64,000 nt of DNA from Mrakia gelida (taxonomy: Eukaryota > Basidiomycota > Tremellomycetes > Cystofilobasidiales > Mrakiaceae). The translations under genes and the position numbers were made by a program. Every line of letters starts with the position of its first letter. Position 1 is the first letter of the stretch. The notes beneath the pieces are model-generated. The model saw nothing but the letters and a program-made list of their open reading frames with translations, had not been told where the DNA came from and ran no database searches. Where the stretch lies: positions 310,001-374,000 of the forward strand of contig BRON01000004.1 of NCBI GenBank assembly GCA_024345305.1, written 5' to 3'. Below are positions 37,801 through 49,168 of the stretch, in pieces.

Positions 37801-39125
37801 CCAGAAACTCATCGAGCTCTCGATAGGGCTCAGGACGTCGTCGGTTCCGGAGGTCGAGGACACGTCGTTATCGTCTCACGATGGAATCCTCAGTGCGGAC
37901 GTTTACGCCGACTACATCTCTCAAGGAAACCCTCCTCTCGAACTCGGACTCCTCCTTCCATTCGTCGAGCAGATGGGGAGGAGGCCCAACTTCGGAGGAG
38001 TGGCTTTCAGAGCGATTACGGAGAGTCTCGAGTACCACGGAGAGGACCTGCTCACGGATGAGTTGATGATCGTTCTCGTGAGTGGTCGCGTCGTCGTTCT
38101 CTCTCTCTCTTCTCGCATTCGAAGAAACTGACCTCTCCTTTCTTTCTCGCTCGCTTCGTCTCCAGGCCGACTCAACCTCCCGCCGAGTGATCAAATCCAT
38201 CTGCGACAGCGTCGACCCAACCAAAGATCTCCCCACCGAAGTCTCCGCCACAGACGTCCTCGACCTCCTCCCCTTCTTCCGAGGCTTCTGTCGTCCTCCT
38301 CGCACCCCCCCTCCGCAAGTCTTCAACCTCGCCTTCCACCTCGTCGACTCCCACCCCACCCCTTCCAACCTAGCCCTCCTCGACGCAACCTTCGACGAGA
38401 TGCTCCACCACGGCCCAACCCCAACCCGCGAAACAGTCAACGCTTTGATCTCAGCCCATCTCAAACGAGGAAAGGAAAGAGCTTCGTTCAAAGCCTTTGC
38501 GGCTCGGGAACCGTTCGATTCAGGGAGGATCGATATGGGGAGGGTGGTTGCGCTGGTGGAGGTGATGACCACCCAATTGGGGTTGAGACCGGATCGAGAG
38601 ACGTGGAGTTTACTCGTGGAGGGGTTCCTCGAGACGAGGAGGACTCAGACGAACGTGGCGTTGGAGACGTTCATGCATGCTCATAGGGAGAAGCAGGGGC
38701 CGTACCAGAGGGCGACGACGTTGTTGGTGGAGAGGTTGGTGGGGGAGGAGAGATTGGAGGAGGCCAGGGAGGTGGTGGAGATGCATGAGAGGGCGAGGGG
38801 GATGGCAGTGGAGGGGCCGAGGTTCGCTGCTGGTGAGGCTCTTTCGCTTTCTCTTCGACGCGTTCGCTTTTCGATCGAGGTTCTGACTCGTTCTTTTCTC
38901 TCGTCTGCTTCAGCCAGGCACGCCGTCAAGCAAGCTCTTCGAGCTCGTCCATCAACGCCGGTCATCGAGGAGGAGGTTGTCGTCAACGAAACAAAGATGG
39001 TCGTCGAAGGACCGTCGGAGGTCGAGGCTGTCGTGAAGGAGGAGGAATTCGAAGTAGAACTTGTCAGAGTGATGGCTGAGAGTCCGAGGAGGGAAGGTAG
39101 ATCTTTAGCTTTCTCGGAGGTCTGA
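34855..39125 (+). CDS. Large PPR-like protein, probably mitochondrial
   Basis: About 1,300 residues. The start at 34855 (MRR, one short intron, then MVKVHLSRTPLGHLPPIF) gives a basic, Ser/Leu-rich leader suited to mitochondrial import (SPTRSIATSSQGPKSTNR); ATG 34936 is the alternative start. Residues of about 60-500 are Pro/Ser-rich and probably disordered, with a twice-repeated PPSFLKA motif. The rest is helical with spacing like pentatricopeptide repeats: DDLAWYLYSSLDGERLPPSL, STILQAYPTLQVVETEDIYR, FNLAFHLVDSHPTPSNLALL, DEMLHHGPTPTRETVNALIS, MTTQLGLRPDRETWSLLVEG, then ALETFMHAHREKQGPYQRAT. Such proteins act in mitochondrial RNA processing or translation; the target is unknown. Stop at 39123-39125 lies about 30 bp from the stop of the convergent mannosidase gene. 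Confidence 0.75.
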
Positions 39126-39156
39126 GACGATGTTGGTCTTGTTGTAGATTTCATAG

Positions 39157-42100
39157 TCATATCGACGCGAGCGAGAGATCATCCTGGAAACGAAGGCGAG
39201 AAGACGAACGAAAGTCAGGTTGCGTTCGACGCGTCTCGTTTGGTGGATGGACTCACTCTTCACCGTGGGCGTGAAGACCGGGAGGATGTGAGCTTCGGTG
39301 TTGAAGACGTAGTCTGCAAACAAAGGAGGGAGAAGAAGAGAGGTCAGCGGGAACGAGAGAGGACTTCCACGCGTCGCGCGAGTTGTAACGAACCTTTCAG
39401 AGGGATCACGTCCGAGTCGGAGAAGAGAAGGAAGAGATATTCTGTGATGGGGAGGAACCCAAGATCAGCAAACCACGAAAGGGGGCGAAGAGAGCGAATG
39501 CGAGGAGACGCGACGAACTGAGAGTTTCGCTGAGCCAGAACGTCTCCATTCGATCTTCCGTCTCGACTGGGACCTGGTTGACGTCGAGAACCGAGACGTA
39601 GCCACCCGTGGGGACTCGGCAGTGCTCCTGGAAGGCTTGGAAGACTGCGAAGAAGGAAGGAAAAGGGTCAGCGAGGGAAGAAAGAGAGGGGAAAGAGTCG
39701 GGGCGAGGTGAAAAATGAACGACGAACTCTTCCAGCCGTACTCTCGATAGATGGGGTCTCCTGTGAGTCGGAAGGCGAGGAAGAGGGATTCGACGGTCTC
39801 GGGTCTGTAGAATAGTAGAGGAAGAAGTCAGCTCGGTCTCGAAGCGGAGGGAGAAGGAGGAGGGAAGACGCGACTCACCGAAGGATGTTTCGAGCGTCGA
39901 TGAGAGGAGTCGCGGATCTGAAAGAGGACGACGCGATCGAGTCAGCTCTAGGCGAACGAGGCAGTCGAGGACTTAACTCACGTAGTCTCCTTGATGTACC
40001 AGTCCTTTGTCGCGCTTTCTGGCTGGTTGTCCTGGTAGAAGAAGACGATTTCTGGACCGAGTCCGCTGTTGATGGAAGCGAGGTAGAGAGATCAGCGAAC
40101 GAACGAGCCTTCGAGCAGCTGAGAAGCGGGATGAGCTCACGTCTTGGTGTTGTAGGTATCAACGCAGGTCTTGATCAACCCCGTTCCGACCTCCCAGTCG
40201 TCCAGATCCGCCTGGGAGAAGTCGTCGGCGTTGGGAGGAACGGAGAGCCGCGCCTCCGTGACTCCAAGGAGAAGGGACCCTCCGAGGAAGCAGACAAGAT
40301 GATCTTGCTTGGAGTTGAGCTGCCAGTTCCTGCGAGTGACAAAGAGGAGATCGAGGTCAGCCTTGAGATCGAGAAGTCGCGTCGAAGGAAAAATGGACGA
40401 ACTGAGCTCCCTGAGGATCTCGACGGACTTGAAGCTCGGCGGTGTAGATCATGTCGTTGGCCTTTGATCGGTAGACGAGTCTCTGCTTGATTCCAGACAT
40501 GGCTTCGTCGTACATCTTTCGGTAGATGGGTTCGGTTCCGTCCTGCGAGAACGAAAAGAACAAGGAGGGGAAGTCGTGAGTTCGAGCCTCAGTGGACTCG
40601 AAAGGAGAGTCTACTGACGGTTTGAAGGTACTGCTTGATCAGGTACTGTTGGGAGAGAGAAGTAGTAGGTATCAGCGATGAAAGTTAGACGAGAGAAGCG
40701 AGGGAGAGACGCGACGAACCTCGTAGTACGAATCACCTCGCGAGCCGAGTCGGATCTCGCTTGCGAAGAACTGTCCGGTTTCGGGGCTGAGCATGAAGTA
40801 GAAAGTGTCAACTCAGAGTATGGGAAAGTTTGAAAGAGCAGACCCACCTCAAAAAGATAGGATGAACTCCATCCATCGAAGGTTGCCCTCGAATCACGTC
40901 CATGACCTGCGACGACGCGAACGAACGAACAATTCTCGTCAGCTCTCAGCTCGCCCAAACACCTCTAAAACGAGGCCAGATAACATCACTCACCTTCTCA
41001 GCCTTCTTCCAGTAGATCGGATCCCCCGTGATCTCACTCAAGTACTTCATCTCGAGCTGAACGGTTCCAACCTCGCTCAAACTGACAGCTCCTCGGTTGT
41101 CGGCGTCAGGGATTCCGATGCTTTTTCCGAGGTTGACCTTGGTGAGAGGGAGACCTGTAGGGGTGTCGTAGGTGGAGAGGAGTCGATCTCCGAGGTCGGT
41201 GGCGAGGGCGAGGTAGGTGGCTTGATCGGAGGGAGGGCCGAGGTGGTACGCGGCGAGGAGACCTCCTAGGAGACGGATGGTGATCTGGGTGAGTCAAACG
41301 GGGGGATCAATGGCCGTCAGTGAAGGTTCGATGGCGGAAGAGGAGTACAGGAAGCGAGCTCGACTGACCTCAAACGCGTTGAACTCGACGTCGACGTCGA
41401 AAGAGAGGGAGGAGGCGACCCAGTCCCGAGCTCGCTCGTACTCCTCCGTGAGACCCATGACGAGTAGAGAGTCCAGCGCGTCAACGATGGTATACTGTAG
41501 GTTGGAATCACCGAGCAAGGTCAGCTCGAGCGAAACTGGCAGAGGTAAGCGGCAGAGAAGGACCAACACCGATGCTTCCAAACTCTGAGATGTTGTCTCC
41601 CCGCCGCGAGATTGGGTGATAGTCATCGTCTCCGAAAGCATCCCGCTCATAGGCATGCCAAGAGTGCTGAAAAGGAACGAAAAAGAAGGTCAGCAAGGTC
41701 TTGTCGCGTCCAAGTCCGTCAAGCTCGCTGCTCGCCAGCTCTTCCGAGCTCAGATCGAGCTGAAGAGGTCTCTGAACCCTCCCAGACTTCCTCGGAACCT
41801 CCAAAGACTCTCCCAGGGGGGTGAATAAAAGGGAGAGAAGCCGAAGCGCTCACAGTGAAAGCCTCTCGAACAGCATCCCTCTTCTCGACGTCGGCGGCGA
41901 AGACAGGAGGAGGGAACGTTGGTTTGCTGGACGGTTTGGTGAGCGATGAGCTCGAGGAGGAGGAGGACTTCGTTTGAGGTCTGGATGAAGACGGAGATGA
42001 TGTTGGTTTGTAGTACTGTGGGTTAAACATCCATCGAAGTAGAAGAAAGAAGTTCAGCACGAGCTCAGACGGCGAAGGTCGAGCTGAAGCAAAGAAGGAA

Positions 42101-42424
42101 GGAGGGGAGAACGAGATGGTGCGGTCTGACCTTGAGTCCCTCGTAGAGCAAGCAGCCAGCTGCGAGCGAAAGTAAAAGAGCTCGGAAAACCTTCCGAGCT
42201 GTAGATCTTTGGACAGACTGTGAGAGACAGCACCAAGAGGGCGTGAAGAGTCAGTCGGAGGAAAGAAAAGAGCGGAAGGAAGGAGAGATCGTCGAGCTCA
42301 AGCTCACCTTCGTCTTCGTCTTCTCCTTCTTCAGCTCAACCGGCTCTCCGAGCGGTTCCACAGCTGCTCCCGCATCAACGACACCTGGCACCGTGTTAAC
42401 TCGTCGCTGAGTGACCTCTGACAT
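39157..42424 (-). CDS. Class I alpha-1,2-mannosidase (GH47)
   Basis: Type II membrane enzyme that trims alpha-1,2-mannose from N-glycans in the ER/Golgi. A cytosolic tail (MSEVTQRRVNTVPGVVDAGA) is followed by one TM segment (VFRALLLSLAAGCLLYEGL) and a Ser/Lys linker. The catalytic domain reads AVREAFTHSWHAYERDAFGD, GYTIVDALDSLLVMGLTEEY, VEFNAFEITIRLLGGLLAAY, MDGVHPIFLSPETGQF, GSRGDSYYEYLIKQYLQT, HLVCFLGG, RPETVESLFLAFRLTGDPIY and finally YVFNTEAHILPVF. The conserved catalytic acids and the Ca-binding Thr region are present; the usual TEAHPLP is TEAHILP here. About 17 introns. The last intron uses a weak donor (GTGAAG); reading through would extend the stop to 39105 and overlap the convergent PPR gene. 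ER Mns1 versus Golgi-type cannot be separated by eye. Confidence 0.88.
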
Positions 42425-42710
42425 GGGCTGAAGAGAGATAGAAGGTACTGAGGAGTCGATCTGAGTCGACGTTTGCGGACCTCAGCTCGTCCTCCTCCCT
42501 CCTCTCCTTGCCCCGTCATCTCCTTCGCTGCGCTGGCAGTTTTCAGGTCCTCGTCTCCCGAGGTGGAAAAAGTGAGAGCTGCTAGATCGAAGGTCGTTAT
42601 CGTAAAGGATGAGAGAAAGAAGCAAAGAAAATGAAGCGAGAAGAAATCGAACGAGAGAAAGAAATCGAAAGCTGAGATCGAGAGCAACCAACGACGCGTC
42701 TCTTCCCTCC

Positions 42711-45700
42711 TCAACCTCGTCCGTAGGGCTTCCCTCGACTCGACGCCCCTCTACTCGAAGCAGCTCCTCCCCGACTGTACGTCGACGCGGCCTTGCCTCG
42801 ACTCGATCCAGATCCGGTAGCTGCTTTGGGCGCGGGAGGACCTCGGATCGTCGAATGACCCTGGCAGGCGGTGGTGAAGATGGCGAGGAGGTCTTCGAAG
42901 GGGGAGTCGTCCATCTGTGGAACCGGTGAGAGAAGATAGAAGGTTAGCTTGCGACGAGGGGAGAAGAGAGAGGCGGAGTCTCGAGGGGATCGACTCACCG
43001 AACCGAGGAGAGGATGTTTCGAGTTCAGCCCTTCTGCTTTGAGTCTAGGGGAGGCGATTCCTGCAGAGTCGAACGGAAGGAAAGTCAGCGAGGTTGTGAA
43101 GTAGTAGGGAGGAGAGTTCAAGCTCACCGAAAGCGAAGCGAGCGAGGAATCTGTTGAGAAAAAGAGGAAGTCTCGTCAGCTCGACGGGAGTTGCTCGTCC
43201 CTCCCTTCGTTTCGATGTGTGCTCACCTGGGATCGTCTCTCGACTTGACAAGCTCTAGAATGGCGTTGATCTTGTTCTGCTGGATGGTCGCTCCCTGACG
43301 GTGTTGAGGAGGCTGAGGGAACGCTCCAGGTACGCCTGTTCGACAGAACGTGCAGACGCCGCACTTCCCATCTTGACCGTCGAACTCGCTGCTGAACTGG
43401 AGGGACGAGAAAGGCGAAGGAAAGAAGAGTCAGTTCTCGATACGGGAAGGGAGAAAAGAGGAAAAACGAACGTAGTCCGAGAGGGATTTGGCGATGCCTG
43501 AGAAGGAGGAGACGAAAGTCAGCAGAGGTCTCGTCGCGAGGGAAGCTCAGCAGGGAAAGACTCACAAGTAGCTCCTGTAGCAACCTCGGTGACCTTCTTT
43601 AGTCTAGCGATGTCCCTCTCCTCCCTGCGAACCGACAAGAGAGGTCAGTCGAGACCAACGAAAGGAGAGAGAAAGACGCGTGTCGACTCACCTCGTGATT
43701 CCGATCTCGAAGATCTTTCCAGCCAAAGCGTCGACCTCCTGGGGAGTCGAAGGTAGCCCATCTCCCAGAAGAAGGTATCGAGCCTTGACTCCACTCGCTT
43801 TCATCTCGCACCACCCCCTATCGCGAGAGCAGGGGAAGAGTCAGCGTCGTCGAGACGAGGAGCGAGACGCGTCGAAGGTCGGTCGGACGAACCTGATCTC
43901 CCAGCCGTTGATCGTCTTTTGAAGCTCAGCTCGAGGGATCCCAGACGAGGCTGCAAGATCGTACACGTCGACCTTCAAAACCGAAGAGGAAAGGCAGATA
44001 ATCAGCTCGGTGAAAGGGCGAAGTCAGGCTATGAAGGGAGAAAGAACGTACGGTATTCCAAGTCGATCCTGGTTTCATGTTCCTGAGCACGGCGAGTCCG
44101 GCGCGTGTAGAGTCCGACTTGACTTGGTTCCATCCAGCAGTAGTGAGAGGTCTGACGGGTAGCACGAGGTCGAGTCAGCGACGCGAGCAGGGACGTTCGA
44201 GAAGACGAAAGGACTGACTTCAAACCGAAGGACGTGCTGAGCACGAAGAGCTGGAGGTCAGCAGAGGTCGAGGGAAGAAGTCGAGTTGAGATGGACTCAC
44301 TAAGCTGGAGTGAGAGTCTTGATCAAACCGAAGTCGAGTTCGAGTTGAGCGTGGTAGATCCCAAGTTGAGTCGGGCGGATGTCGAAACTAGGAAACGAAG
44401 AGGTATCGGAGTCAGATCGATCGACGGAAAGATCTCGAAGGCAAGCTCAACTCACTCATTACTTTGCTGGTACGGGCTCACGGCGATCACTCCAGGATCC
44501 GAGACGTCGGTGGGCTTGAGGGAGCAGAAGTGGGTGAGCCAGGCGAGGATGACCGATTTCGAGCAGGTATCTCCTCGGATGAAGCCCTCGCAGATCGCGA
44601 GATCGTTGTTGCAGAGGAAGAGGTAGCAGTCGGAAGGAAGACCGTCTCGACCAGCTCGTCCGACTTCTTGACTGTAGGCCTCGAGAGCTGAGCGAAAAGG
44701 GAGCGACGAAAGAGGTCAGGGCCGAGCTCGAAAGGGGAAAGAGCAGTGCATCCGTACATTTGGCGAAGTTTATATGAGCGATGATCCTGATGTTGGACTA
44801 GGAGGTGACGAGGTGGAAGGAAAGGTGAGCTGAGGACCAGTTCGAGCCGTCGCCTTCGTCCTCCTCCGACTTACTCACCTTATCGATACCCATGGCGAAC
44901 GCAATGGTAGCGCAGACGACACCCTGTGAGGAGAACAAGAAGATCGATCAGCGATCTGACTCGTCGTGAAGAGCTCGAAGGTCTCGACCTCGACGCGTCC
45001 GGATCAACTCACCTTCTCGCTCGCCATGAACTGGTTCTGGATGACCTTCCTTGTCTCTGCGTCCATCCCTCCGTGGTAGGACGTAGCGACGATACCGTGG
45101 CGTTGTTTGAGAATCTCGGTGAGCTCCTCGGTCTGCTTCTGAGTTGCTACGTAGAGGATGGCAGGACTGGAACGCGAGAGAATGGTCGGTCAGGCCTGTC
45201 CTTGAAGCTTCAAAGGTCGAACGAGCTTACCCAGTTCGGGCCTTGAGAGCTGGAACGATCTGCCTGACCTTGTCCTCCAAGTTGGCAGCGGAAAGGACGT
45301 TGAGGCGAAGGTTGGAACGGAAAACGGGGGTCTGGTCGAAGAGTTGGAGAGAGAGGGAGTCAGATGCTGCTGGTCGCTCGAGGAAGACCGTCTCTGCTCA
45401 CTTCGAAAATTCCGTGCTCTGGATCGATGTTGAAGGACTCGCAAATGGATCGAGCGACCTGATCTGTGGTCGAAGAAACGTGGAACGAAAGGGCGGGAAG
45501 TCAGCTCGAGCGACGAATCGAGCGAGCGAGACTGTGCGAGAGAGCGAAGGAAAACGAACCAGTAGCCGTGGCGGTGAGACAGACGACGACCTCGGCGTTA
45601 ACATCGACAGCGAATCGAGCAACTGTGTGGACAAATGAACGAAGGAGGGCGCAGAGATCAGCAAACATCGAGATTGAAGGCGTCTCGAGGAGAGAGAGCG

Positions 45701-46860
45701 ACGCGTTCGACGAACCCTTGAGGTACTCCGGTCTGAAGGAGGCTCCCCACTATAGAAGGCAAGGAGAGGAGTGCGAGAAGGTCAGCTTGCGCTTTGAAGC
45801 CCTCGAACACCAGAGCGGTCTTCGAGGGGAAACGAAGCGACGCACCTCAGAAACGCAATGCGACTCGTCGACAGCGAGCATGGATACTCGAGCGTCCTTG
45901 ATCATGTCGATGAATCCTTCATTGTTGAGTCTCTCCGGTGCAACATATAGGATCTTGAGCGTCCCCTCTCGAATCCCTCTCTTGACGGCCAAGCTCTCGT
46001 CCAACGAGAGGGAAGAGTCGAGCTGAGCAGCGGCGACGCCCTTCTTCCTGAGGACGTCGACCCTGGAGGGCGAAGGGAAATAGGGGAATCAGATTAGCAG
46101 AATGTGCGCGAGGGTATCCCCATTCGGTCGGTCGAAACGAGAGACGTACTGGTCCTCTGAAAGGGGAGGAGAAACGCGAAGAGCGAAAGGGAGGAGAAGG
46201 TGGTGAGCTCGAGCTTTCCTCCTTCGTTCGAGCTCGATCCTTTCAGCAGCTCCGTCACGACTCACTCATGAGCGAGATCAACGGAGACACCACGACCGTG
46301 AGACCAGGAAGGCAGAGAGCAGGAACTGCGGTCGAAGAAGAATATAAGGTCAGCTCGAAGGCAGGAGAAGCAAAGGAGAAGGAAGAAACAAAGGTGGTCT
46401 TCGACCTCCTTCCCTCGTCGTCCCTCGAGCTTGATCTACTCACTCTGGAAACACAACGACTTTCCTCCACCCGTGGGGAAAAGAACGAGAGCTGACTTCC
46501 TCTTGACGAGGAGCCTCTCGACGACGTGTTCTTGGAGGAGTCGGAAGTGAGGGTACTAGTAAGGGAGGGAAGGGATTCAGAGGTCAGCTTCGTGAGCTCG
46601 TGAGCTGCACCACCTCTCTACAGAGCTCCCATCTTCGAATCACCGCAAGCAGGTGATCCTCTAGGCATCACGATATTCGCAAGACTCACCCCGAAGACCT
46701 CTGAGAGATGCTGCTCCGCCTCAATCATGATGGGGTCCTTCTTTCCATCGATCTTGTCGAGATCCGCTTGAGATAGCTCAGGGAAGTCGTCCCCGAACTC
46801 GTCGTCAAACTCGTCCTTGACGGGCTCGTCCTTGACTGCAGAGGAACGAAGAGAGACCAT
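42711..46860 (-). CDS. RecQ-family ATP-dependent DNA helicase
   Basis: 3'-5' DNA helicase for recombination and replication repair. An acidic start (MVSLRSSAVKDEPVKDEFDD) leads to YPHFRLLQEHVVERLLVKRK, motif I FPTGGGKSLCFQ, motif Ia TVVVSPLISLM, LKILYVAPERLNNEGF, motif II LAVDESHCVSEWGASFRPEY, motif III CLTATATDQVARSI, then PAILYVATQKQTEELTEILK, SYHGGMDAETRKVIQNQFMA, AFAMGIDKSNIRIIAHINFA and motif VI YSQEVGRAGRDGLPSDCYLF. A zinc-binding RQC-type segment with CGVCTFC follows. No HRDC domain is recognised; the tail is Ser/Gly/Arg-rich (SRGGAASSRGASSRGKPYGR). Motif II is DESH, not DEAH. About 20 introns. It is not Sgs1/BLM-sized; it looks like a short RecQ of about 850 residues. Confidence 0.88.
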
Positions 46861-47777
46861 CGTCGGGGAGAGAAGGGGAGGGGAGGGGAGGGGAGGGCGA
46901 GCGTTGGGGAGGAGGGAGGGAAGGAGAGGTGGCGACGAGCTCGACGCTCCTCCCCGCCGCAGCGAGTCGCGTCCTGCTCCTTGACGACCTTTTCCCTGAA
47001 GCCTTTTTGCCAGTTTCTACCCTCGAAGAATAGCCCGGGATTGCAACCGTCCATTAGCGTCAATCATCGACGGTATCGCATTCGAGAGAGCCCAGACCAA
47101 GGAGTCAAAGGGTCCTCGCGCGACGCGTCTCGTTTCTTCCTCTCTCTCGCAAAATCCCTTGACAACGAGATAGAGATCGGTGACGTAGCTTCCAAGGGAT
47201 ACGACGAGAGGAGAAACGGCCTATCTTCGCTGCTTCGCATGGGTCGAAAAATGAAGCGGAACAGGAAAGATCGTCCAATGAAACAGCTTCGACACGGCTT
47301 GTCGACGACGCCTGTCACGTCCAAGAGAAAGTAGGTATCCTGTCCGTGCCGTCGCGTTTGTTGATTAACTCTGAACAGCATATCTGGAAGCATCACCTGA
47401 TACAAGAGAGGAACCGAGAAACTGAAGATTTTCGCCTCGAGGAAGTGACGTCTCGCTCTCTGCCCCTGAGCTGCGAGCTCGTCTCGTTTCCCTCTTCACC
47501 TCCTCGCCTGCCTCCTTTCACACGCCAACCCACCTCCTTCACGTTCTTCTCACACCTTCACGAACGGGTTCAGTTCACCGCTTTTTTCTTCCTTCCTTGT
47601 CTTCTGGTCAACAAACGAGAAGATCCGGTGTGGGCAATCAACTGCGTCGAGGAGGACCCCGGTCGAGCTCAGCTCGCTTTCCCTTTTTCTCCCTTTCTCT
47701 CCTCTTTTTAGCTCTGCGTCGACGTCAAGACCCCTCCAACCTCCACCCTCCGTCTCCCTCCCCTCCCTTCTTCAGTC
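46861..47777. promoter_or_regulatory. Divergent intergenic region with strong G4 motif at the RecQ start
   Basis: A 917-bp spacer between the RecQ helicase (minus) and the acidic membrane protein (plus). At 46875-46897 the plus strand has GGGGA repeated four times followed by GGG, a textbook G-quadruplex motif 15 bp upstream of the helicase ATG, on the template strand of that gene. An ACGCGT word lies near 47123. Open frames at 46981-47334 and 47346-47711 lack splice or domain support; the second half is CT-rich leader for ATG 47778. Confidence 0.55.
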
Positions 47778-48869
47778 ATGGTCAAGTCGAAATCTTTCCT
47801 CCTCCCAACTGCTGGCAGCGGAGGACCTGCCCCTCCGACACCTCCTCCCTCGGAAGGTTCGTCGACGAGCTCTCAAGGATCTCCCTCGACGAGAAGCGAG
47901 GTCCTACCCCTCGTTTCTTCCCTTCCTAGCTTGGATGTCGACCCAGAAGGAGGTTGGCTGGAAGAAGACGACGATGGGGAGAAGCTCAGGTGGGACGAGG
48001 AAGATGAGCTGGAAGAAGAAGAGGAAGGATGGGACGACAACAACCTCGGCGCCGAGGGAGTGAGAAGATCAGGACAACACGAGCCGGCAAGCTCTTCCCT
48101 CCTCTCTTCGTCCTTCCTAACTCCACCAACGAGTCCAAGCCCAACAGAGAAGAAGAGATCGGAAGGTGGTCGAATCCTGTACCGCGAGGAGGAGGAGGAA
48201 GAGCGCCGGCGGTTGAAGGAGGAGGAGACGCGACTCAGTCCGCAACCGCAACGACTTCGCTCGGACGACGACGAGGGAAAGGACTGGAATCACCATCATC
48301 AACATCTTCACCCTCTACTATCTACCCATCTGAACCTCCGATACACCTCTCCCACTCCCAAACCACCACTCGCTCGACTCAACACCCTCCTCCAACGCTT
48401 CCTCCTCACGTCCAGCACCACCTCCTCCTCCCCTCCCTCCTCGCCCTCCCTCCTCCGCACCCCCTCCCCAGCGAACCAACATCGCGCTCACCACCCTCCT
48501 CTTCCTCGCGCACTGCCGCTCAAGCTCCTCCTAACCCTCTACCACACTCTCCTCCCTCTCCTCTCCCTCCTCTCGCTCATCGCGCTCTCCCTCCCTCTCC
48601 TCGGATACCTCTACTTCACGCTCGGTCGCGTCCTCCAACAATCCTTCGGTCTCTCGTTCTACTCCCCAGCCAACACCGCTCTCTTCTGGGTCCTCTTCTC
48701 CGTGGCGGTGGGGAGTTACGGGGTGGGAGGGTACAGGATGATCTTGGAGATTGGGAGGAGGTTGAATGGCGTTTGGGGGTGGTGGGAGGTTGGGGAGATG
48801 GAGAGGGCGAGGAGGGAGAGGAGGTGGGAGGTTGAGGAGGGTGGAGGGTCGTTGGCGAGTTGGGTTTGA
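47778..48869 (+). CDS. Single-exon acidic membrane protein of unknown function
   Basis: 363 residues in one uninterrupted exon, unusual among the intron-rich neighbours. The N-terminal two thirds are cytosolic-looking and low complexity: Ser/Pro-rich (PTAGSGGPAPPTPPPSEG), then an acidic run (DEEDELEEEEEGWDD) and a Glu/Arg-rich helix (REEEEEERRRLKEEETRL), then His- and Pro-rich segments. Two predicted transmembrane helices follow, around LLPLLSLLSLIALSLPLLGY and TALFWVLFSVAVGSYGVGGY, ending in a basic/Trp-rich tail (LNGVWGWWEVGEMERARRER). The layout resembles ER or vesicle membrane adaptors, but no family is recognised. CT-rich leader and codon use support it as a real gene. Confidence 0.65.
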   Translation: MVKSKSFLLPTAGSGGPAPPTPPPSEGSSTSSQGSPSTRSEVLPLVSSLPSLDVDPEGGWLEEDDDGEKLRWDEEDELEEEEEGWDDNNLGAEGVRRSGQHEPASSSLLSSSFLTPPTSPSPTEKKRSEGGRILYREEEEEERRRLKEEETRLSPQPQRLRSDDDEGKDWNHHHQHLHPLLSTHLNLRYTSPTPKPPLARLNTLLQRFLLTSSTTSSSPPSSPSLLRTPSPANQHRAHHPPLPRALPLKLLLTLYHTLLPLLSLLSLIALSLPLLGYLYFTLGRVLQQSFGLSFYSPANTALFWVLFSVAVGSYGVGGYRMILEIGRRLNGVWGWWEVGEMERARRERRWEVEEGGGSLASWV

Positions 48870-49168
48870 TTGAAGGAAGAGCTGGGGAGGAGAAGGGAAG
48901 CTGGGTTGGGAAAGGGCGAGAAGAGGAGCTGAGGGGAAGACGCGACGAGATGAAGTTGTATTAGCTTAGTTGGAACTGTATCCTTTATACGTAGAGCGAA
49001 ACCTAATAGTAGAGTAGAGAGAGAGAGAGACGTCACTTACTTTAATAGCCTGCTGAACGAAGAAGACGAGCGAAAGGAAACGAGCCAAGAGTGGAACGAT
49101 CAGCGAGACGCGTCGACCGAGAGACGAAGGCGAGCCGAACGACGAGCGATGAGAGGCTCACTTGAGCT

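Noticed and set aside
46981..47711. Two plus-strand open frames upstream of 47778
   Set aside because: No domain, no splice structure, basic and low-complexity; more likely the divergent promoter and leader.
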